From contig JBKBPL010000001.1 of the NCBI GenBank assembly GCA_046293075.1, forward strand, positions 62,001 through 126,000: 64,000 bases of DNA, written 5' to 3'. This DNA is from Ga0077530 sp046293075. Lineage in GTDB: Bacteria; Pseudomonadota; Alphaproteobacteria; Rhizobiales; Hyphomicrobiaceae. Shown here one piece after another: positions 17,101 through 25,075 of the stretch (its first letter is position 1; each line of letters begins with the position of its first letter). The notes beneath the pieces are model-generated. The model worked only from the letters and a program-made list of their open reading frames with translations, ran no database searches and was not told the origin of the DNA. Position numbers and translations under genes: made by a program.

Positions 17101-17574
17101 CTGATCCGCGTGTTTGTCCCCTTCCGGCGCGAGGCGCGCACGCGCAGTGCCACGTCGAACCGGATCACCGCGCTCTATGGCCAGCTCTATGAGACGGCGC
17201 AGCTCAACAACCTGACCTTTGAGATGGCGCTGCCGGAGATGTTCGGCGAGGCCAATATCGCCGCCTTCAAGCAGCTCGCGCTGATTGCACGCCGCCAGAC
17301 CATCGCCGATGCCGCCGGAAGCGACACGTACCTGCCGCATCTTGAGCGCTTGGCCATTCCCATCGCGTTCATCCACGGCGCGCTCAACCGCTGCTTCCTC
17401 CCCGAGAGCACGGAGCGCACGGTCGCGCGGCTCGCCGCGAGAAATGGCCCGGACCTTTACACGCGTCATGTGATCGACGGCTACGGCCATATCGACTGCA
17501 TCTTCGGCAAGAACGCCGCGAGCGACGTGTATCCGCACATGCTCGCGCATTTGGAGAAGACCGCGGAGGCTTAG
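14140..17574 (+). CDS. Three-part fusion: GMC oxidoreductase, middle beta-rich domain, alpha/beta hydrolase with Cys nucleophile
   Basis: A 1144-residue protein. Residues about 12-560 form a GMC oxidoreductase (GSGYGGG at 20-26, Cys motif CTLCGDCCSGC, HPLGGCSIG near the end) closely similar to the preceding gene. Residues about 580-790 form a separate domain beginning TFTERMRGFI and containing GRFNLM and DTTTLFVTLTD, which I do not recognise by name but which looks beta-rich. Residues about 805-1144 form an alpha/beta hydrolase: oxyanion region LLSHGLGVSS, nucleophile elbow AHCFGATT with Cys913 where Ser is usual, and the C-terminal catalytic His1117 in GYGHIDC. The usual acid position reads HGALNRCF. 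Cys elbows occur in PHA synthases and in dienelactone hydrolases. Oxidation followed by hydrolysis of a lipid-like substrate is an inference. Confidence 0.87.
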   Translation: MRLSSSLDELKPAYDAIVVGSGYGGGVAASRLARIGLKVAVLERGREFALGTFPDTLEEATAELQYTLGDKRIGRRLGLYDLHLGRDMHVLTGCGLGGTSLINANVSLPPDPRVWEDPCWPPSLLAEGTLEEGFQRATRMLRPVPYPNTVRLDKRARLQAAAGALGTEMSTVPINVTFAAGPNAAGVEQPACTLCGDCCSGCNVGAKNTVQMTYLPDAVRHGAEIFTEATVSHVRKESEGWRVFFTPTRNRRDEFGQPERSVFASIVVLGAGALGSTEILLRSRQEGLALSDRLGERFTGNGDVLAFAYNGDLPANAVGIGHPPRSGVAPPGPCITGAIDLRAARRLEDGMIIEEGVLPSGLAEILPATFSVASRLFGRDTDTGLIDAVQEQTRRLDSILLGAWRGAMHNTQTFLVMAHDDGKGRLVMRGDEIQVDWPGAAGQRVFSEIEAVLIKAAAANGATYIRNPIQNTFLGKNLITVHPLGGCSIGMDRTQGVVDDTARVFDAAAADPQAVHKGLYVCDGAIIPRPLGVNPLLTITALAERAMIHLARDLGRGLTDAPMPNASIISLIPAPEERAPVGVTFTERMRGFIADSSDGNYEAAAKAGEVIDQHFAFTVTVRIDDIDAFLKDPEHAGTLTGTAEAPHLSPEPLDISEGRFNLMRRDEENVETRRFEYKMLLTARNGRRFRFAGHKVVHNDRLPGDLIRDTTTLFVTLTDDDGGGRGSRQRLGVLTIALSDFTKQVRTIQGIGGSGTAERAAAVAKFGALFASQLFDIYGGIFAPLRRFDGTRARKKRDLRAGEPEVHSFMTKDGKRLRLIRYAGGKKGPVLLSHGLGVSSLIFTIDTIDTNLVEYLVAAGYDCWLIDYRASIDLPYARDLWTADDCAREDYQPAVDLIRKVTGAESVQVIAHCFGATTFVMAMLGGWLTGVRSAVISQIATDVVVPYFPQRLLAQLRAPSLFSAMGLDHVNARATTADGIAGRVADGLIRVFVPFRREARTRSATSNRITALYGQLYETAQLNNLTFEMALPEMFGEANIAAFKQLALIARRQTIADAAGSDTYLPHLERLAIPIAFIHGALNRCFLPESTERTVARLAARNGPDLYTRHVIDGYGHIDCIFGKNAASDVYPHMLAHLEKTAEA

Positions 17575-17597
17575 GCGCGCGCCGACGCAGACCTGCT

Positions 17598-17712
17598 TCC
17601 CCCCATTGCCTTCGACGGGGAGAGCATCAGGGCGAGGCGCGGCCGCAGGACGGATGTCAGCGTTTGCCGCAGCCCCCGCCCTACGCCTCTCCCCGCGATC
17701 GGGGAGCGGGGA
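17598..17712. repeat. Dispersed GC-rich palindromic repeat, copy 3, entering the radA 3' end
   Basis: The strongest part is CTCCCCG at 17689-17695 with CGGGGAG at 17700-17706 around a 4-base loop. A weaker C-rich/G-rich block lies at about 17598-17625. The strong palindrome lies inside the last codons of radA (stop at 17681). Confidence 0.65.
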
Positions 17713-19108
17713 GGGAAGCGCTCTTCGTCCCTGCCCCCACGATGTCGATGAGCTCACGCAGGTGCGTGAGGCGCTGGACCTTCGGCCTGTCGGCTCCCTT
17801 GTCGAACTCGCCGCCGGCCGGAATGATGGCGCGCTTGAAGCCAAGCTTGTGCGCCTCGCGCAGCCGGGTGGTCATGTGCGCGGCCGGCCGCACCGCGCCA
17901 GAGAGGCTGATCTCGCCGAAGTAGACGTCATCGGGCGGGAGTGGCATGGCGAGCAGCGAGGAGACGAGCGCGGCGGCAGCCGCGAGATCGGCGGCAGGTT
18001 CCGCGATGCGCAGGCCACCCGCGACGTTCAGATAGACATCGGCTTGCGCGAAGCTCAGCCCGCAGCGTGCGTCGAGCACGGCGAGCAGCATGGACAGGCG
18101 GTTGGAGTCCCAGCCTACGGTCGCGCGACGTGGCGTGCCGAGCAAGGAGGGCGCCACCAGCGCCTGGAACTCGACGAGCAACGGGCGGCTTCCTTCAATG
18201 CCGGCGAACACGGCTGCACCCGGCGCACTGTTGTCGCGGTCGCCGAGGAAGAGCTCGGAGGGGTTCGCGACCTCGCGCAGTCCGCTGGCCACCATCTCGA
18301 ACACGCCGATCTCGTCGGCCGGCCCGAAGCGGTTCTTCACCGCGCGCAGAATGCGGTAGGCATGGCCGCGGTCGCCTTCGAAGTAGAGCACGGTATCGAC
18401 CATGTGCTCGATCACCTTCGGCCCGGCGATCTGGCCGTCCTTGGTGACATGGCCGACGAGCAGCATGGCCGCACCGGACTGCTTGGCGAAGCGGATGAGC
18501 GACTGCGAGGCCGCGCGCACCTGCGAGACCGTGCCCGGCGCGGCATCGAGGCCGTCGGCCCAGAGAGTCTGTATGGAATCGATGATCACCAAGTCGGGCC
18601 GCCGGCCTTGCTCGAGAGTGGCCAGGATGTTGGCGAGGTTCGTCTCGGCACCGAGCGCAACGGGCGCCGCGGCAAGGCCGAGCCGCTCGGCGCGCAGCCG
18701 CACCTGCGCCGCCGCTTCCTCGCCGGAAAAGTAGATGGCACGCCGCCCCGACTCGGCGAAGCGCGCGGCCACCTGCAACAGCAGCGTCGATTTGCCGATG
18801 CCGGGCTCGCCGCCGATCAGCAGCGCGGAGCCCGGCACGATGCCGCCGCCGGTCACGCGATCGAGCTCGGGCAGGCCAGTGGCGATCCGAGGTGCCTCGG
18901 CCGTGCTGCCGGAGAGCGTCTCGAGCGCCGCCGGCTTGCCCTTGGCCGAGCGCGTGAGCCCGCTGCCCGGCGCAGCGGCGAGGGCCGCGACCCCCGCCTC
19001 TTCGATGATGGTGTTCCACTCACCGCAGGCGGCGCACTTTCCCGCCCAGCGGGATGAGACGGCGCCGCAGGCCTGACAGACGAAGCTCGACTTGGCAGCC
19101 TTGGCCAT
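17681..19108 (-). CDS. radA: DNA repair protein RadA
   Basis: A 475-residue RecA-like ATPase that promotes branch migration in recombinational repair. Domains in order: an N-terminal zinc finger (Cys11, Cys14, Cys25, Cys28), a RecA core with Walker A GGEPGIGKST (99-108) and Walker B LVIIDSIQT, the RadA-specific KNRFG motif at 258-262, and a C-terminal Lon-like domain (VGWDSNRLSMLLAVLDARCG and VYLNVAGGLRI). The start at 19108 places the zinc finger at the N-terminus; further upstream codons are not RadA-like. The last dozen residues (SLPAPRSRGEA) are encoded by a dispersed palindromic repeat, not by family sequence. Confidence 0.96.
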   Translation of the reverse strand: MAKAAKSSFVCQACGAVSSRWAGKCAACGEWNTIIEEAGVAALAAAPGSGLTRSAKGKPAALETLSGSTAEAPRIATGLPELDRVTGGGIVPGSALLIGGEPGIGKSTLLLQVAARFAESGRRAIYFSGEEAAAQVRLRAERLGLAAAPVALGAETNLANILATLEQGRRPDLVIIDSIQTLWADGLDAAPGTVSQVRAASQSLIRFAKQSGAAMLLVGHVTKDGQIAGPKVIEHMVDTVLYFEGDRGHAYRILRAVKNRFGPADEIGVFEMVASGLREVANPSELFLGDRDNSAPGAAVFAGIEGSRPLLVEFQALVAPSLLGTPRRATVGWDSNRLSMLLAVLDARCGLSFAQADVYLNVAGGLRIAEPAADLAAAAALVSSLLAMPLPPDDVYFGEISLSGAVRPAAHMTTRLREAHKLGFKRAIIPAGGEFDKGADRPKVQRLTHLRELIDIVGAGTKSASLPAPRSRGEA

Positions 19109-19296
19109 CGGCTCTCCGTATTCCCGTTCGCAGTGCTGGATAGCCTGATTCTGTGCGAGCCTGCAGCAGCCGTCCCCGGCCCGCGCACGAGGTCGCCCTG
19201 GCTGCTCCATGCGCCGGCTCAGGGCACTGTCGCACGTCGTTGGCGGATGCTCTATAGCCTCAGTCAGCCCGATTGCCCACGCTCAAGGAACCTGCC

Positions 19297-20436
19297 ATGG
19301 CGCCCCGCTTCCCTGCCGACATGCGCACGCCCGCCTACGTCCTCGACGTGGCCAAGCTCAAGCAGAACCTTGCAACCGCGGCCCGCATCAGGCGTGAGGC
19401 AGGCGCCAAAATCTTGCTCGCCACCAAGGCCTGGGCCATGCCGGCCGCCTTCCCGCTCATGCGCGACACCCTCGACGGCACGACCGCGAGCGGCGAGTAT
19501 GAGGCGCGCCTCGGCCACGAGGAGTTCGGCAAGGAGGTGCACGTCTACGCCCCCGCCTACGGGCCGGGCGAGGTCGAGCGGCTGGTCGGCATCGCTGACC
19601 ACATCTATTTCAACTCGCCCGGCCAGATGGCGCGCCATCTCGGCACGGTGCAGGCGGCGGGACGCAAGATCGGCATCCGAATCAATCCCGGATACTCCAA
19701 TGCAACGCTCGGCGGCGCGCTCTACGATCCGTGCGCGCCGGGCTCGCGCTTCGGCACGACCATTGCCGAGATCGACAGGCTGCCCTGGGACCGGATCGAC
19801 ATCCTGCACACGCATGCGCTCTGCGAGTCGCTCGATGATGGCTCCGTCGGGCTCATCGAGCACGTCGGGCGCGCATTCGGTGCTTATGTCCGCAAGGTGA
19901 AGGCCGTGAATTTTGGCGGCGGGCACTTCATCAACAAGCCCGGTTACAATGTCGATCGCCTGATCGCGGCGCTGAAGGCCTTCCGCACCGAGTTCGGCGT
20001 CGATGTCATCCTGGAGCCGGGCGCCGGCCTTGTCGTCGATGCCGGATGGCTGGTCGCGACCGTTCTCGACATCCACCATAACGAGAAGGACATCGCCATT
20101 CTGGACACCTCGGCCTCGACCCATATGCCCGATGTGCTGGAGGTTCCTTACCGGCCCGGCATCATCGGCTCGGGTGAGCCCGGCGAGCTCGCTTGCGACT
20201 ACATTCTCGGCGGCAAGACCTGCATGACCGGCGACGTGATCGGTGACTATTCGTTCGACAAGCCGCTGCAACCGGGTGACCGGCTCGTCTTCACGGACAT
20301 GATGCAGTACTCGTTCGTGAAGAACACGACCTTCAACGGCACGCCGCTGCCGGATCTCGCCATGCTGGAGGAGGATGGCACCTACCGCGTGATCAGGTCT
20401 TTCGGCTACGAGGAATTCCGGCGTAGGCTGGGTTGA
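19297..20436 (+). CDS. nspC: Carboxynorspermidine/carboxyspermidine decarboxylase
   Basis: A 379-residue PLP enzyme of the fold-III (alanine racemase-like) decarboxylases. PLP would bind Lys44 in LLATKAWAM; the phosphate-binding and substrate segments VNFGGGHFINKPGYN and LEPGAGLVVDAGWL match NspC rather than lysine or ornithine decarboxylases. It would make spermidine or norspermidine from the carboxy form. The usual partner, carboxynorspermidine dehydrogenase, is not in the window; the next gene is a classical SDR. The ATG at 19297 is supported by AAGGAA six bases upstream and is preferred to an in-frame TTG at 19273. It is divergent from radA. Confidence 0.86.
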   Translation: MAPRFPADMRTPAYVLDVAKLKQNLATAARIRREAGAKILLATKAWAMPAAFPLMRDTLDGTTASGEYEARLGHEEFGKEVHVYAPAYGPGEVERLVGIADHIYFNSPGQMARHLGTVQAAGRKIGIRINPGYSNATLGGALYDPCAPGSRFGTTIAEIDRLPWDRIDILHTHALCESLDDGSVGLIEHVGRAFGAYVRKVKAVNFGGGHFINKPGYNVDRLIAALKAFRTEFGVDVILEPGAGLVVDAGWLVATVLDIHHNEKDIAILDTSASTHMPDVLEVPYRPGIIGSGEPGELACDYILGGKTCMTGDVIGDYSFDKPLQPGDRLVFTDMMQYSFVKNTTFNGTPLPDLAMLEEDGTYRVIRSFGYEEFRRRLG

Positions 20437-20472
20437 TTGTCGTCGCAACTCAGAAAAACTGCGGAGGAAGCC

Positions 20473-21243
20473 ATGGCGGGATTGCTCGAAGGTAAAGCGG
20501 CCCTGGTCACGGGCGGTGCGCGCGGCATCGGTCGGGCGGCGGCGCTCGCGTTCGCACGCGAGGGCGCGCGCCTTGTCGTATCGGATCTGCTGGCCGAGGG
20601 CGCGCAGGAGACCGTGGCGATGATCAATGCCGGCGGTGGCCAAGCCGTATCGGTGAGCGGCGACGTGACCAAGCCCGAGCTCGTCAAGGCCTGGGTCGAT
20701 ACGGTCGTAAAGACCTACGGGAGGATCGACTGCGCCTTCAACAACGCGGGCATCGCAGGCCATGCGGTCGGCACGGCCGGCAAGCTCACGGCCGACTGGC
20801 CGGAGCCGGCCTTCGATCGCATGATCGAGATCAACCTCAAGAGCGTGTGGCTGTGCATGCGCGATGAGATCAATGCCATGCTCGCCGACGGCAAGGGCGG
20901 CGTGATCGTCAACACGGCCTCGATTGCCGGCCTCGTTGGCCTCGAGACGTCTTCGGCCTATGTCGCCGCGAAGCACGGTGTCATTGGCTTGACCAAGACC
21001 GCGGCGCTCGAATACGCGCGCAAGGGCATCCGCGTGAATGCGGTCTGCCCCGGCTACATCGTCACCGAGATGACGCGCGAGCCGATGGAGCGCAAGGGCG
21101 ATCAGATCATGGCGCGCATTCCGTTCGGCCGCCTCGGTACGCCCGAGGACATTGCCGAGATGGTCGTGTGGCTCTGCTCGGACCGCGCGAGCTACGTGAG
21201 CGGGGCCGCTTTCAATGTCGATGGCTGCTACGCCGCAGCATGA
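20473..21243 (+). CDS. Classical short-chain dehydrogenase/reductase
   Basis: A 256-residue NAD(P)-dependent oxidoreductase. It has TGGARGIG at residues 13-20, NNAG, a Ser in NTASIAGLVG, the catalytic YVAAK, and the C-terminal GAAFNVDGCYAAA that resembles glucose-1-dehydrogenase and 2,5-dichlorohexadienediol dehydrogenase types. The substrate cannot be told. The start at 20473 follows a strong GGAGGAAG at 20463-20470; the frame is open to 20437 but without support. It lies 36 bases after nspC on the same strand, so the two may be co-transcribed, though the SDR type does not suggest the missing polyamine dehydrogenase. Confidence 0.87.
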   Translation: MAGLLEGKAALVTGGARGIGRAAALAFAREGARLVVSDLLAEGAQETVAMINAGGGQAVSVSGDVTKPELVKAWVDTVVKTYGRIDCAFNNAGIAGHAVGTAGKLTADWPEPAFDRMIEINLKSVWLCMRDEINAMLADGKGGVIVNTASIAGLVGLETSSAYVAAKHGVIGLTKTAALEYARKGIRVNAVCPGYIVTEMTREPMERKGDQIMARIPFGRLGTPEDIAEMVVWLCSDRASYVSGAAFNVDGCYAAA

Positions 21244-21324
21244 GCATGCCTCGCGCCGGGCTGATGGCCTTCGCATCTGACCGGACTTCGGTCGACGCGA
21301 CACCGGCCGCCCCATCGGCCCATG

Positions 21325-21430
21325 CTCTTCCTCCCCCTGTGCGGGGGAAGTTTAGATCGGGGGACTGCAGAACAGTCGCTCAAAGGGTTCCCCCTGCCCC
21401 TGCTCCCTCCCTACACCGGGCAGGGGGACG
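21325..21430. repeat. Dispersed GC-rich palindromic repeat, copy 4
   Basis: TCCCCC at 21332-21337 pairs with GGGGGA at 21343-21348, and CCCCCTGCCC at 21390-21399 pairs perfectly with GGGCAGGGGG at 21418-21427. The two-block layout matches copies 1 and 5. It occupies the gap between the SDR and the MFS gene. Confidence 0.7.
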
Positions 21431-21453
21431 CATCGCTTCACAGTTGGCCGCCC

Positions 21454-22677
21454 ATGGTTGACCAGCCAACTGCGCACGCCGCCGCGCCGACGGCCTTTCC
21501 GCTCTGGCCGCTCATCGCCACCATGGCGATGCAGACGCTTGCGACCATGGCGGCTTACTCGGTGCCGGCGCTTGCACCCATGGTGGCGCGCGACATTGGG
21601 GTCGATGGCGCTCTGATCGGCATGTTCGTGTCGGTCGTCTACGGCGTCGGCATCGTCTCATCGCTGCTCGCGGCGGGCTTCATCGCACGCTTTGGCGCCG
21701 TCAGAGCTGCGCAATTCGTGCTTGTCTGCGCGCTTGGGCTCGTCGTCGTCTGTGCGCAGGGGACGGCGGCAAGCGTCGCACTTGGTGCGCTCGTTCTCGG
21801 CATTGGCTATGGCCTGACCGCGCCGGTCAGTACGCATCTGCTCGTCCCGCGCACGCCGCCCTCGATCCTAAATATGGTCCTTTCGACGCGTCAGATCGGC
21901 GTGCCGCTGGCGGGGGTGCTGGCGGCGACCATCATGCCGCCGCTGGCGCTGGTCATCGGCTGGAAGGCCGGCCTCGTCCTGCAGGCCATTCCAATCATCA
22001 CGTTGATCCTGCTGCTCGAGATTCCGCGCCGGGACTGGGACGGCACGCCCGGCCCACCGGCCGCGGCGGCCAAAGGCGTGCTCGTGCGTTCCCTCGGCCT
22101 TCTGCGCGGCGACAGCGCCATGCAGCGGCTGACCTTCGCGAGCTTCGTCTACTCGGGCACTCAGCTCGCCTTTGTCGCCTTCATGACCGTGCACGTGACG
22201 AGTCGCACCGGCCTCAGCCTGGTGACGGCCGGTTGGGCGCTTGCGGTCTATCAGCTCGCCGGCGTCATCGCCCGGCCGATCTTCGGCTGGATCGCGGACA
22301 GGTTCATCGAGGCGCGGCTGATGCTTGGTATCCAGGGTTTCGTCATGGCCGCAGCGGCGATCCTTGCGGGGCACTTCGCGCCCGGCTGGCCGGTCTCCGC
22401 CATCATGGCCGTGGCCGCGATCGCCGGGGCAACGGCGAGCGGCTACACCGGCCTCGCCTATGCCGAGTATGCGCGTCTCGGCGGCGCCCAACGGACCGAG
22501 GCCACGGGTCTCGGCTCGGCGGCGATGTTCTTCGGCGTGCTCGTCATGCCGTCGATTGGCAGCCTTGCGATCACCGCTACGGGAAGCTACCTCGCCGCGT
22601 ACGGTGTCATTGCCGTGCTCGCAGTCATCGCGGGGGGCGTGCTGCTGTTGCCGCGGCGGGATGTGCCAAACAGGTGA
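21454..22677 (+). CDS. MFS transporter (CynX/NimT-like)
   Basis: A 407-residue membrane protein with about twelve helices (first helix near residues 15-37). It lacks a strong motif-A loop; the general pattern, with SVPALAPMVARDIGVDGALIGMFVSVVYG in the first third and RPIFGWIADR in the second half, resembles the CynX/NimT group of MFS carriers. The substrate is unknown. The start ATG at 21454 is chosen because the open frame upstream reads through palindromic repeat copy 4 and gives unnatural sequence. It follows the SDR gene at a distance and is probably transcribed separately. Confidence 0.78.
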   Translation: MVDQPTAHAAAPTAFPLWPLIATMAMQTLATMAAYSVPALAPMVARDIGVDGALIGMFVSVVYGVGIVSSLLAAGFIARFGAVRAAQFVLVCALGLVVVCAQGTAASVALGALVLGIGYGLTAPVSTHLLVPRTPPSILNMVLSTRQIGVPLAGVLAATIMPPLALVIGWKAGLVLQAIPIITLILLLEIPRRDWDGTPGPPAAAAKGVLVRSLGLLRGDSAMQRLTFASFVYSGTQLAFVAFMTVHVTSRTGLSLVTAGWALAVYQLAGVIARPIFGWIADRFIEARLMLGIQGFVMAAAAILAGHFAPGWPVSAIMAVAAIAGATASGYTGLAYAEYARLGGAQRTEATGLGSAAMFFGVLVMPSIGSLAITATGSYLAAYGVIAVLAVIAGGVLLLPRRDVPNR

Positions 22678-22692
22678 TCCGCCCCTCTCTCT

Positions 22693-22804
22693 CCTTCTCC
22701 CCGTTCTCACGGGGAGAAGGTCGGGATGAGGGGTGGCACACTGCAGACGTTTACGTTTGCCGTCGCCCTTCACCCTGGCCCTCTCCCCGCGCGCGGGGAG
22801 AGGG
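22693..22804. repeat. Dispersed GC-rich palindromic repeat, copy 5 (best-formed copy)
   Basis: Two perfect palindromes: an 11-bp stem at 22693-22703/22710-22720 with a 6-base loop, and a 12-bp stem at 22779-22790/22793-22804. The first stem carries the same CTTCTCCCCG arm as copy 1. It separates the convergent MFS and acetoacetate-CoA ligase genes and may serve as a bidirectional terminator. Confidence 0.8.
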
Positions 22805-22812
22805 GAAAGTTA

Positions 22813-24798
22813 TCACTCCGCGAGCTCCGGAATGCCGCGGAAAAGGTCCAGCGCTTCCGGATTGGCGAGGGCCTCCTTGTTCTTCACCTCGCGCCCGTGG
22901 ACGATCTCGCGTACGGCGAGCTCCGTGATCTTGCCGGATTTGGTCCGCGGGATGTCGGCGACCTGGACAATCCGTGCCGGCACATGCCGCGGCGAAGCGC
23001 CGGTGCGAATGGCTTTCTTGATCTTGTCACGCAGCGCATCGTCAAGCGTCACGCCATCCTGCGTGATCACGAACAGGACGACGCGCACGTCGTTGTCCCA
23101 GTCCTGGCCGATGACGATGGCTTCCTTGATCTCGGGAAGCTGCTCCACCTGCCGGTAGATCTCGGCCGTGCCGATGCGCACCCCGCCGGGGTTAAGCGTC
23201 GCATCCGAGCGCCCGTGAATGATCATGCCGCCGTGCTCGGTCCATTCGGCGAAGTCGCCGTGGTGCCAGAGGCCTGGAAAGCGCTCGAAGTAGGCCGCGC
23301 GGTACTTCTTGCCGTCGGGATCATTCCAGAAGCCGACGGGCATCGAGGGGAAAGGCGCCGTGCACACGAGCTCACCCTTGCCGTGCGCGAGCTCGTTGCC
23401 GAGTTCGTCGACCACGGCGACGGCCATGCCGAGCCCAGGCCCTTGGATCTCGCCGCGCCACACGGGCTTGCCCGGAATGCCGCCGACGAAGCAGCCGACG
23501 ATGTCCGTGCCCCCCGACATCGAGGCCAGGTGCACGTCATTCTTGATGGCTTCGTAGACATAGTCGAAGCTTTCCGGCACCAGCACCGAGCCTGTCGAGA
23601 GGATGACGCGCAACGGGGAGAGGTCGTGCGTATCCTTGGGCCGCGCGCCAGCCTTCTTGAGCGCATCGATGTATTTCGCTGACGTGCCGAAGTGCGTGCA
23701 CCTCTCGTTCTGCGCGTAGTCCCAGAGCACGCGCGCTGAAGGATGGAACGGCGAGCCGTCGTAGAGCAGCAGCGTGACGCCGCTGGCGAGGCCGGAGGCG
23801 AGCCAATTCCACATCATCCAGCCGAGCGTCGTGAAGTACATCACGCGGTCGCCGGGATGGAAGTCGCACAGAAGCTGCTGCTCGCAGAGATGCTTGATCA
23901 ACGTGCCGCCGGCCGAATGCACGATGCACTTCGGCACACCGGTCGTGCCCGACGAGAAGAGAATGTAGAGCGGGTGGTCGAACGGGAAGGGCTCGAAGGT
24001 CATCGGCTCGGCGGGGGCGCCGGTGACGGCGGCGTCCCACGTCTCGGCGATGCGCCCGTCCTTGAGCACGCTGGCATTAAGGGAGCGCACAACGGCATCG
24101 GCTGTGCCGAGATAGGACGTCACAATGATCCGCTCGACGCCTGGCAGCTTACCCGCGAGGTCGATGACCTTGTCCGCGATATCGATCGCCCGGCCGTTGT
24201 ACCAGTAGCCGTCGCAGGCGATCAGGAGGCGCGGCGCGATCTGCCCGAAGCGGTCCAGCACGCCCTGTACGCCGAAGTCCGGTGAGCAGGATGACCAGAC
24301 GGCGCCGAGCGAACTTGCGGCCAGCATCCCGATGATGGCCTCGGGCACATTCGGCAGCATGGCCGCGACCCGGTCGCCCGCCTTGATGCCGGCCCGGCGG
24401 AGCAAGCCCTGGAGCAGAGCCGTCTGGTGGTGGAGCTCCTCCCAGCTCACGCGGCGGCTCGCCCTGTCCTCGCCGCGGAAAACGAGCGCGTCGCCCGAAG
24501 CGCGCGCGGCGCCCGCGAGGAGGTTCTCGGCAAAATTGAGCGTCCCGCCGGGGAAGAACCGGGCACCCGGCATTTTATCCCCATCTATGAGGACGGGTGC
24601 CGCGCCGGGGTCACCCTTGATGCCGCAGCGGTCCCAGACGAGCCGCCAGAATGTGCCGGGCTCGCGCACCGAGAATGCGTGGAGCTCTTCATAGTTCGTG
24701 AACTTGCGGCCGCAAGACTGCCCGGCATCGACCATAAAGCGCGTGAGGTTCATACTCCGGACCGCGGCCTCGCCCGGTTGCCACAGCGGTTGCGACAT
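22813..24798 (-). CDS. aacS: Acetoacetate-CoA ligase
   Basis: A 661-residue ANL-superfamily enzyme that activates acetoacetate to acetoacetyl-CoA with ATP, useful for ketone-body or PHB-derived carbon. Visible features: N-terminal FMVDAGQSCGRKFTNYEELHAFS, the P-loop YILFSSGTTGVPKCIVHS, and the family segment HPGDRVMYFTTLGWMMWNW. The C-terminal Lys-bearing loop TKSGKITELAVREIV holds the acetylatable Lys. Length is typical for acetoacetate-CoA ligases (about 650) and the FTTLGWMMWNW pattern separates it from acetyl-CoA synthetase. The start ATG is at 24796-24798. A repeat marks its 3' end. Confidence 0.93.
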   Translation of the reverse strand: MSQPLWQPGEAAVRSMNLTRFMVDAGQSCGRKFTNYEELHAFSVREPGTFWRLVWDRCGIKGDPGAAPVLIDGDKMPGARFFPGGTLNFAENLLAGAARASGDALVFRGEDRASRRVSWEELHHQTALLQGLLRRAGIKAGDRVAAMLPNVPEAIIGMLAASSLGAVWSSCSPDFGVQGVLDRFGQIAPRLLIACDGYWYNGRAIDIADKVIDLAGKLPGVERIIVTSYLGTADAVVRSLNASVLKDGRIAETWDAAVTGAPAEPMTFEPFPFDHPLYILFSSGTTGVPKCIVHSAGGTLIKHLCEQQLLCDFHPGDRVMYFTTLGWMMWNWLASGLASGVTLLLYDGSPFHPSARVLWDYAQNERCTHFGTSAKYIDALKKAGARPKDTHDLSPLRVILSTGSVLVPESFDYVYEAIKNDVHLASMSGGTDIVGCFVGGIPGKPVWRGEIQGPGLGMAVAVVDELGNELAHGKGELVCTAPFPSMPVGFWNDPDGKKYRAAYFERFPGLWHHGDFAEWTEHGGMIIHGRSDATLNPGGVRIGTAEIYRQVEQLPEIKEAIVIGQDWDNDVRVVLFVITQDGVTLDDALRDKIKKAIRTGASPRHVPARIVQVADIPRTKSGKITELAVREIVHGREVKNKEALANPEALDLFRGIPELAE

Positions 24799-25075
24799 GT
24801 TCTGGCTCCTTCGCCTCAGCTGACTTGACGCCTAGCCCGAAGGCCATTGTTCGACAAGTGTTTGCCTGACGCTCCCCCGCCACAATTATGTCCCAGCTTG
24901 CCGCAATCCGGGGGTGCCGCTAAGACGGTTCAGACAGGCCACGCGCCGGGTACGCTCCCGCGAAAGCGAAGATGGGGGGCAAGCGGGTGCGGATCGGCAT
25001 TGCGCCGGGCTCGGGGCGTCCAGGAGCGCCCGAGCCAGCATACGGCGCGCAGGCGATGGGAAGCTGTCCACGGTG

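Noticed and set aside
19264..21315. Very long open frame on the minus strand opposite nspC and the SDR gene
   Set aside because: It is the antisense shadow of two well-supported genes; the translation is His/Arg/Asp-rich without domains, as expected of GC-rich antisense frames.
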